Shown here: in pieces, positions 5,804-10,285 of the stretch | Position numbering within the stretch: position 1 is the first letter of the stretch | Layout: each line of letters starts with the position of its first letter | Assembly: GCA_023391955.1 (NCBI GenBank) | Contig: JAEWAA010000173.1 | Span: 1 to 10,285, forward strand | Source: Bacillota bacterium | GTDB lineage: Bacteria > Bacillota > Bacilli > Paenibacillales > NBRC-103111 | Length of the DNA stretch: 10,285 nucleotides | Direction of reading: 5' to 3' | Position numbers and translations under genes: made by a program | The notes under the pieces: model-generated | The model's input: the letters and a program-made list of their open reading frames with translations, nothing else | Told to the model about the DNA's origin: nothing | Database searches by the model: none

Positions 5804-6901
5804 TTAGTTCTTCCGCAAGCGGAACCGGACCAGCATGTCTCCTGCGATCAGGAAAAACAGAATCGCCCCTTGCAGCATATCCGAAATGGATGAGGGCAGC
5901 CCGATGGTCTGCACGCTGTAGCCGCCAACGATCAGAGCGCCGAACATCACGGACGAAACCACGATGCCCAGGGGATTCAGCTTGGCCAGCCATGCCACAA
6001 TAATAGCGGTATATCCGTACCCCGGGGAGATCCCCTGCATCAGCTTATGGGTAACACCGGAAACCTCGGACATGCCGGCAAGTCCTGCAAGACCGCCACT
6101 GATCAGCATCACGATGAGAATATGGCGTTTGATGTGGATACCCGCATATTTGGCGGCGTTGGGGTTGGCGCCGATCAGACGGAGCTCATACCCCCACTTG
6201 GTGTATTTGACCATCAGGAAATAAACCAATACGGCAACAAGTCCGAAAATCAGGCCAAAGTGCAGGCGGGTGGTGCCCAGCACCGGCAGGGATTGGGCTC
6301 CGGTAAATACAGGAGAACCGGGGAAGTTAAAGCCCTTGGGGTCCTTCCAAGGACCGAAAACCACATAGTCCATAGCCAGCAGGGCCACGTAGTTCAACAT
6401 TAATGAAGTAATAAGTTCATTAACCTGAAAATAAACCTTGGGCAGCGCCGTCAACAAGCCCCAAACACCGCCGGCCGCAATACTGGCGACCACCATCACC
6501 GGGATGGCCACATAACCGGGCAAACCGGGCATGTAGATGGTAACGGCTGTTGCCGCCATGGCGCCGGCCACAAATTGTCCCTCCGCTCCGATATTCCAGA
6601 CGGAGATCCGGTAGGCGACGGCAATGCCCAAGCCGCACAGCAGAAGCGGAATCGCCTTAACCAGCGTTTCTGTAAAACCGTAGCTGGAGCCAAAGGCGCC
6701 GTCGAACATTTTGGCGTAAACGGTGAACGGATTCATCCCGTTGGCCGCAATGAACACGGCACAGGCCGCCAGAGCTAGAATAATGGAGACCACAGGGGCC
6801 CACCACGGGGTTTTGATAATGGACATATCCAGTTGGAACCGATATGAAAAACCCTTCTTTTCCTTCACCGGTGCGGTGGAGGCGATGCCTTGCCGGCTCA
6901 T
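5804..6901 (-). CDS. nupP: ABC importer permease 1 (NupP-like, BPD_transp_2 family)
   Basis: The first permease of the importer has 365 residues. A basic cytoplasmic N-terminus of about 30 residues precedes hydrophobic segments from residue 35 on. Family landmarks are YRISVWNIGAEGQFVAGA at 97-114, FQVNELITSLMLNYVALLAM at 158-177, and the coupling segment LRLIGANPNAAKYAGI at 240-255. Its start codon overlaps the stop of the ATPase gene in an ATGA arrangement (6898-6901), and its ribosome site AAAGGGG lies within the ATPase gene's end. Both signs indicate translational coupling, which would give matched amounts of the two proteins. It corresponds to NupP (YufP) of B. subtilis by order and motifs. 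Confidence 0.91.
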   Translation of the reverse strand: MSRQGIASTAPVKEKKGFSYRFQLDMSIIKTPWWAPVVSIILALAACAVFIAANGMNPFTVYAKMFDGAFGSSYGFTETLVKAIPLLLCGLGIAVAYRISVWNIGAEGQFVAGAMAATAVTIYMPGLPGYVAIPVMVVASIAAGGVWGLLTALPKVYFQVNELITSLMLNYVALLAMDYVVFGPWKDPKGFNFPGSPVFTGAQSLPVLGTTRLHFGLIFGLVAVLVYFLMVKYTKWGYELRLIGANPNAAKYAGIHIKRHILIVMLISGGLAGLAGMSEVSGVTHKLMQGISPGYGYTAIIVAWLAKLNPLGIVVSSVMFGALIVGGYSVQTIGLPSSISDMLQGAILFFLIAGDMLVRFRLRKN

Positions 6902-8430
6902 ACGGCAGCCCCTTTCTCGTGTTTGATACCGGCCATCAGCATCCCGATTTGCTCCCGGTTGGCTTCCTCGAAGGTCTGCTCCCCGATAATCTGGCCGTTA
7001 TAGATCACCAGAATCCGGTCGGACAGCTGCAGGAGCTCATCCAGATCCTCCGAGATCAGCAGCACGCCGCTGCCTGATTGCCGCAGATCCATAAGAAGCT
7101 TATGCACACCTTCCGTGGCGCCGACGTCCAGACCTTGGGTTGGATGAACGGCTACCATCAGCTTCGGGCGGTGGCTGATCTCACGGGCGAACAGCAGCTT
7201 TTGCTGGTTGCCGCCGGACAGCTGCTGGACAGGTGCATCCAGGGAGGCGGTCTTCACGTCGAAGTTCTCCACCAGGGACTGGGACCAAATGCGGTTTTTC
7301 ACAGAGCGGAGCATGCCGAAAATGGAATGCTCCGGCGAACGGTACGACTTAAACAGCAGATTATCCACGGACCCCAAACGGCCGGCAAGGCCGCTTTTCA
7401 TCCGGTTCTCCGGAACGTGAGCAATCCCTGCATCAATGGCTCCCCGGACGGAGGCACTTTTCACACGTTTACCGTCAAAGTGAATTTCGCCGTCCCGCCA
7501 CGGGTGCAGGCCGGTGAGCACCTCGGCCAGCTCCTTCTGTCCGTTGCCCGCAACGCCGGCGATGCCGACAATCTCTCCTTCACGGACATGAAGGGACAGG
7601 TGATCCAGAGCCTTGCGCCCGTGTTCGGCGAGGACGTTCAGGTTTTTCACCTCAAGCAGACGTTTGCCCTTGGTGGGTGTGCGGGGCTGCCGTGTAATGG
7701 TGACCTCCCGGCCCACCATAAGCTGGGCCAGCTCCCGCTCGTTGGTATCCGCCGTATTCAAGGTGGCAATCATACGGCCCTTGCGCATAACGGAAATCCG
7801 GTCGGATACGGCCAGGACCTCCTTCATTTTATGCGTGGTGATAATGACGGTTTTGCCTTCCTCTTTCATACGGATCAGAGTGGCAAACAATTGCTCCGCT
7901 TCTCCGGGGGTCAATACCGAGGTGGGTTCATCCAATATGATAATATTGGCCCCACGGTACAGGGTCTTCACAATCTCCACCCGCTGCTGCTCGCCTACGG
8001 ACAGCTGCCAGATGGGACGGTCTGCGGGAAACGCCAGCCCGAAGTGCTCCGCCAGCTCTTCAATCTCCTTGCATTTGGCCTTCATCCATTTCTTGCCGCG
8101 CCAAAAAGACGCCTTTTCGCCAAGCACGATGTTCTCCGCCGCTGTCAGCGTATGGACAAGCCTGAAATTCTGGAACACCATCCCCACACCCAATGCGGCC
8201 GCATCCTTGGGAGAGCGGATTTTCACCGGGTTCCCGCGAATGATAATGTCGCCCTCATCAGCGCGGTAAACTCCTGACAGCATACTCATCATCGTGCTTT
8301 TGCCGGCGCCATTCTCGCCCAGAAGCGCATGGATTTCACCGACAGATGCCGAAAAATCGACTTGATCGTTTGCGAGCACAGAACCGAACCGTTTTACTAT
8401 CCGTTTCATCTCGACTGCCTGGTCCAGCAT
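6898..8430 (-). CDS. nupO: ABC importer ATPase with two nucleotide-binding domains (NupO-like)
   Basis: This single 510-residue chain supplies both ATPase domains of the importer at the inner face of the membrane. Domain 1 is complete, with Walker A GENGAGKST at 38-46, a Q-loop in GMVFQNFRL, signature LSVGEQQ at 143-149, Walker B IIILDEPT at 163-170, and the switch His200. Domain 2 is degenerate at its ATP site: the Walker A position reads GVAGNGQKE (292-300) without the usual GKS/T, and Walker B reads LMVAVHPTQGLD, without the Asp-Glu pair. Its signature LSGGNQQ (404-410) is intact. Since each site combines Walker A of one domain with the signature of the other, one competent site (Walker A of domain 1 with the domain 2 signature) should remain. 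This asymmetry is usual for the nucleoside/sugar double-ATPase branch. The ATG at 8430 is preceded by GAGGGGG. Confidence 0.93.
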   Translation of the reverse strand: MLDQAVEMKRIVKRFGSVLANDQVDFSASVGEIHALLGENGAGKSTMMSMLSGVYRADEGDIIIRGNPVKIRSPKDAAALGVGMVFQNFRLVHTLTAAENIVLGEKASFWRGKKWMKAKCKEIEELAEHFGLAFPADRPIWQLSVGEQQRVEIVKTLYRGANIIILDEPTSVLTPGEAEQLFATLIRMKEEGKTVIITTHKMKEVLAVSDRISVMRKGRMIATLNTADTNERELAQLMVGREVTITRQPRTPTKGKRLLEVKNLNVLAEHGRKALDHLSLHVREGEIVGIAGVAGNGQKELAEVLTGLHPWRDGEIHFDGKRVKSASVRGAIDAGIAHVPENRMKSGLAGRLGSVDNLLFKSYRSPEHSIFGMLRSVKNRIWSQSLVENFDVKTASLDAPVQQLSGGNQQKLLFAREISHRPKLMVAVHPTQGLDVGATEGVHKLLMDLRQSGSGVLLISEDLDELLQLSDRILVIYNGQIIGEQTFEEANREQIGMLMAGIKHEKGAAV

Positions 8431-8462
8431 ACCGATTTTGGCCCCCTCGAAAGTTCATACAC

Positions 8463-8494
8463 ATGGGGAAGACTCCGGTTGGAGCCCTCCCCAT
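8463..8494 (-). promoter_or_regulatory. Intercistronic hairpin between lipoprotein and ATPase genes
   Basis: The arms 8494-8481 and 8476-8463 form a 14-bp stem with two G-U pairs around AACC on the minus strand. No U run follows, so it is not a standard terminator. It fills most of the 94-base gap. It could protect the 3' end of a processed lipoprotein message, giving more binding protein than ATPase and permeases, as is common in importer operons. That role is inferred. Confidence 0.7.
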
Positions 8495-8524
8495 CATGTT
8501 TTACCTAAAATTACACAAATCTTA

Positions 8525-9673
8525 TCACTTCGGAATAGAACCGTCTACACCTTTTACAAACCAGTTCATGCCCAGCACTTCATCCAAAGTCAGCTTCTTG
8601 CCTTCCGCTACCTTGGTGGCGCCGGCTTGGTCCAGGATCGGGCCGGTGAATACGTCCAGGGTGCCGTCAACAATCGCCTTTTGCTTGTCGGCGATCAGCT
8701 TCTTGGTTTCGTCGGGAACCTTGTTGCCGAAAGGAGCCAGCGCTACGGTGTTGTCCTTCATGTCGCCGGAGTATTGCTCGGACTTGAAGGTGCCGTCGAT
8801 TACGGATTTAACAGCCTTCACATAATACGGGCCCCAGTTCCAGACAGGGTTGGTCAGGTAAGCGTCAGGAGCAAAACGGGACATATCGGAGTCGTTGCCG
8901 CCTGCGAAGGCGCCGCGCTCTTGGGCTGCCTGAATGGTAGCCGGGGAATCCTGGTAGGCCATCAGCACGTCAGCGCCCTTGTCCAGAAGGGAGATAGCGG
9001 CTTGTTTCTCGGTAGCCGGATCATACCAGGTGTTGGACCATACGACCATCACCTTCACGGCCGGGTTTACGCTTTGGGCGCCCAGGGTGTAGGCGTTGAT
9101 GTTATAGATCACTTCGGGAATCGGGAATGCGCCGACATAGCCGATGACATTCTTCTTGGTGGCTTTGCCTGCGGCGATGCCGGACAGGTAGCTGGCCTGA
9201 TAGTTCTTGCCGAAGTAAGTGCTCATGTTATCAGAGGTTTTGTAGCCGGAGCAGTGGAAGAATTTCACCTTGGGGAACTTCTTGGCCACGTTCAGCGTGT
9301 AGTCCATATAACCAAAGCTGGTGGTGAACACGATGTCGGATTCCTGGGCCAGCTGGGTGATGATCCGCTCGGCGTCGGCGCTTTCCGGTACGTTTTCTAC
9401 GGCCTTGGCCTTGATGCCCAGCTCCTTCTCCATATAAAGACGGCCTTGGTCATGCTGGTAGGTATAACCGCCGTCGCCGGGAGGCCCGATGTAAACAAAG
9501 GATACCCGGGGATTTTTGATTCCGGTGGATGCCACTGCAGATGCGGCTGTAGCAGGCGTTACAGTGGAAGCGTTGGATGCGCCCTCGTCTTTTTTGTCGC
9601 CGCAGCCGGCAAGGATGGTGGTCAGGCTCAGTGCCGCAGCCAGGCCAAGCTTCAAAAAACTCTTTCTCTTCAT
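8525..9673 (-). CDS. nupN: BMP-family substrate-binding lipoprotein of purine/nucleoside importer
   Basis: This 382-residue extracellular lipoprotein captures the substrate and delivers it to the permeases. It has a basic start (MKRKSFLKLG), a hydrophobic stretch and the lipobox LAGC with acylation at Cys24, then a Thr/Ala/Ser-rich tether to about residue 50. The BMP fold follows. RVSFVYIGPPGDGGYTYQHD at about 56-75 carries the conserved G-D-G-G motif, DIVFTTSFGYMDY the next strand, and VIGYVGAFPIPEVIYNINAY the hinge. DVLMAYQDSPATIQAAQERG, GNDSDMSRFAPDAYLTNPVW and a C-terminal swap region follow. The GPxGDxGYTYQHDxGR form belongs to the branch with purine nucleobase/nucleoside binders. A base instead of a nucleoside as ligand is possible, and I cannot settle this from sequence. 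The ATG at 9673 follows AGGAGGAG at good spacing. It is first in the operon. The gene symbol is by analogy with B. subtilis NupN. Confidence 0.9.
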   Translation of the reverse strand: MKRKSFLKLGLAAALSLTTILAGCGDKKDEGASNASTVTPATAASAVASTGIKNPRVSFVYIGPPGDGGYTYQHDQGRLYMEKELGIKAKAVENVPESADAERIITQLAQESDIVFTTSFGYMDYTLNVAKKFPKVKFFHCSGYKTSDNMSTYFGKNYQASYLSGIAAGKATKKNVIGYVGAFPIPEVIYNINAYTLGAQSVNPAVKVMVVWSNTWYDPATEKQAAISLLDKGADVLMAYQDSPATIQAAQERGAFAGGNDSDMSRFAPDAYLTNPVWNWGPYYVKAVKSVIDGTFKSEQYSGDMKDNTVALAPFGNKVPDETKKLIADKQKAIVDGTLDVFTGPILDQAGATKVAEGKKLTLDEVLGMNWFVKGVDGSIPK

Positions 9674-9692
9674 GGTTCTCCTCCTCGTAGTT

Positions 9693-9706
9693 AGAAACGA
9701 ACGAAT
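9693..9706 (+). promoter_or_regulatory. PurBox-like site C, inverted partner of site B
   Basis: AGAAACGAACGAAT matches site B (read in the opposite orientation) at 12 of 14 bases. The 9-base core CGAACGAAT (9698-9706) is perfectly complementary to ATTCGTTCG at 9790-9798. It lies within the predicted leader, 11 bases upstream of the AGGAGG region. Confidence 0.4.
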
Positions 9707-9789
9707 AATCCGGGTTACACCGGTTCGCCGCTCTTATTCCATCAAAAACCGATTCCCCCTGAAAAATCACCGATGAAAGCAATTTTAAC

Positions 9790-9803
9790 ATTCGTTCGGT
9801 TTT
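9790..9803 (-). promoter_or_regulatory. PurBox-like site B in the leader
   Basis: Read on the minus strand this is AAAACCGAACGAAT, a one-mismatch match to the Bacillus PurR operator consensus AWWWCCGAACWWT. It lies about 16-29 bases downstream of the predicted transcription start, where a bound repressor could block elongation or initiation. Confidence 0.42.
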
Positions 9804-9825
9804 GACCAACGTTTTTCTCAATTTC

Positions 9826-9854
9826 ATTGTGCTTTATGTTAGAAATAATGTCAA
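9826..9854 (-). promoter_or_regulatory. Sigma-A type promoter of the ABC importer operon
   Basis: On the minus strand a perfect TTGACA (9854-9849) and CACAAT (9831-9826, four of six) are separated by exactly 17 bases. Initiation is expected near 9819, giving a leader of about 145 bases before the lipoprotein start. The region around it is AT-rich compared with the genes. Confidence 0.6.
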
Positions 9855-9928
9855 TACAAAACTTTAGGATTCAAACAAGTTTCAAATGTTCGTGAAATGG
9901 GGGTTTTTCACTTGGTTTTATCTCATAT

Positions 9929-9949
9929 AAAACACGAACGTTCGGTTTT
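9929..9949. promoter_or_regulatory. PurBox-like imperfect palindrome upstream of the promoter (site A)
   Basis: The minus strand reads AAAACCGAACGTT (9949-9937), 12 of 13 bases of the PurBox consensus. The plus strand reads AAAACACGAACGTT (9929-9942). Together they form a 21-bp palindrome centred on AACGTT with one bulged base. A further half-site, CACGAACATT on minus, lies at 9895-9886. Identity as a PurR operator is inferred. Confidence 0.4.
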
Positions 9950-10044
9950 CGAAAAGAGTGTAATGATCAGCTTGGCCGCAGATGGAGCCGGGAAAGCGGT
10001 TGCAAGAGTTTGTGTGACAGCTGCTATAGCCCGCAACGACTGCC

Positions 10045-10116
10045 GAACGGACACAGGTTCCGCTATTTCCGCCAAAACCGGGCTTTTTCCAATTATGCGG
10101 ACCGAGGATCCGTTAT
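10045..10116 (-). repeat. 72-bp composite repeat, copy 1 (inverted)
   Basis: Read on the minus strand, the unit begins ATAACGGATCCTCGGTCCGC (10116-10097). It continues with a middle part containing GGAAAAAGCCCGGTTTTGGC, and ends with TAGCGGAACCTGTGTCCG (10065-10048). Both end parts are small hairpins CGGA/TCCG with 7-base loops, and their starts are 50 bp apart. Confidence 0.78.
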
Positions 10117-10155
10117 ATGGGGAAAAAGGGAGTGTTTAAGAGTGGATTGAGCTGA

Positions 10156-10227
10156 ATAACGGAACCTCAGTCCGCGAAAAATCCCGTTTTGGCGCAAAAA
10201 CGGCAAATAACGGATCGTGGGTCCGTT
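10156..10227 (+). repeat. 72-bp composite repeat, copy 2
   Basis: This begins ATAACGGAACCTCAGTCCGC (10156-10175), has a middle part GAAAAATCCCGTTTTGGCGC (10176-10195), and ends with TAACGGA (10208-10214) pairing with TCCGTTA around TCGTGGG. It matches copy 1 throughout apart from small gaps in the middle, and has the same total length. The two copies are 39 bp apart, in opposite orientation. Confidence 0.78.
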
Positions 10228-10285
10228 AAAATTGCCTTGTGAAGGTGCACGAACACCCATCACCGAACCTGGGTCGGTCTGGACA

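Larger units (their letters stand above)
9674..10285. other. 612-bp gene-free stretch upstream of the importer operon
   Basis: Bases 9674-9960 are the leader, promoter and CGAACG-type boxes of the importer operon. Bases 9961-10044 show nothing I can name. Bases 10045-10227 hold an inverted pair of 72-bp repeats. Bases 10228-10285 contain one degenerate relative of the repeat's hairpin: ACCGA at 10262-10266 and TCGGT at 10274-10278, around a 7-base loop. An 80-codon open frame at 9897-10139 lacks a ribosome site and overlaps the repeat, so I do not call it. The next gene lies outside the window. Confidence 0.7.

Noticed and set aside
7531..7560. A loss-of-function mutation in the second ATP site of the transporter ATPase
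   Set aside because: The missing GKS/T and altered Walker B of domain 2 are typical of this double-ATPase branch, so they are not damage specific to this gene.
9693..9819. A purine (xpt-type) riboswitch in the importer leader
   Set aside because: I could not find the conserved three-way-junction core or its loop-loop sequences; only the general riboswitch-like layout is present.
9897..10139. An 80-codon plus-strand open frame upstream of the importer operon
   Set aside because: It has no good ribosome site, overlaps the operator-like palindrome and the 72-bp repeat, and its product shows no recognisable features.

Overview
This is a roughly 10.3 kb stretch of chromosome from a GC-rich, endospore-former-type Firmicute, most likely Paenibacillus or a close relative. 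The reasons are strong AGGAGG-type ribosome binding sites, a cysteine desulfurase/ThiI pair in which ThiI lacks the rhodanese domain (the Bacillus arrangement), a Bacillus NupNOPQ-like BMP-family ABC transporter, and a YicI-type alpha-xylosidase. The taxonomic call is inferred from protein resemblance and signals, not from a marker gene.

Layout from left to right. Bases 1-815 (+) hold the C-terminal 270 residues of a GH31 alpha-xylosidase whose start lies outside the window. It ends before a strong, probably bidirectional terminator (852-891) and a gene-free 369-bp stretch containing four hairpin repeats. On the minus strand, nifZ-like cysteine desulfurase (3567-2410) and thiI (2396-1185) form a tight two-gene unit for 4-thiouridine synthesis in tRNA. 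Upstream of it, also on minus, is an SLT-type lytic transglycosylase without a signal peptide (4377-3700). A terminator-like hairpin lies between that gene and the nifZ ribosome binding site. A 66-codon membrane protein gene (4541-4741, +) is divergent from the transglycosylase gene.

Bases 9673-4838 (minus) are a complete four-gene ABC importer operon: BMP-family lipoprotein, double-ATPase, permease 1, permease 2, closed by a T-tailed terminator at 4784-4823. The predicted cargo is a purine nucleoside or nucleobase. A strong hairpin between the lipoprotein and ATPase genes could set the ratio of binding protein to membrane components. A promoter with a perfect TTGACA -35 lies about 150 bp upstream of the lipoprotein gene. 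The same control region carries several CGAACG-type boxes resembling the PurR operator (PurBox) of Bacillus, two of which could alternatively pair as the closing stem of a leader RNA.

The right end (9674-10285) has no convincing gene. It carries a 72-bp composite repeat in two inverted copies. This repeat and the four-copy repeat at the left share the start TAACGGAaC, a spacing of about 50 bp between the two boxes of each copy, and an inverted-pair layout. I consider this the most unusual structure in the window. The protein-coding content otherwise belongs to known families, and I see no clear evidence of a novel defence or mobile system.
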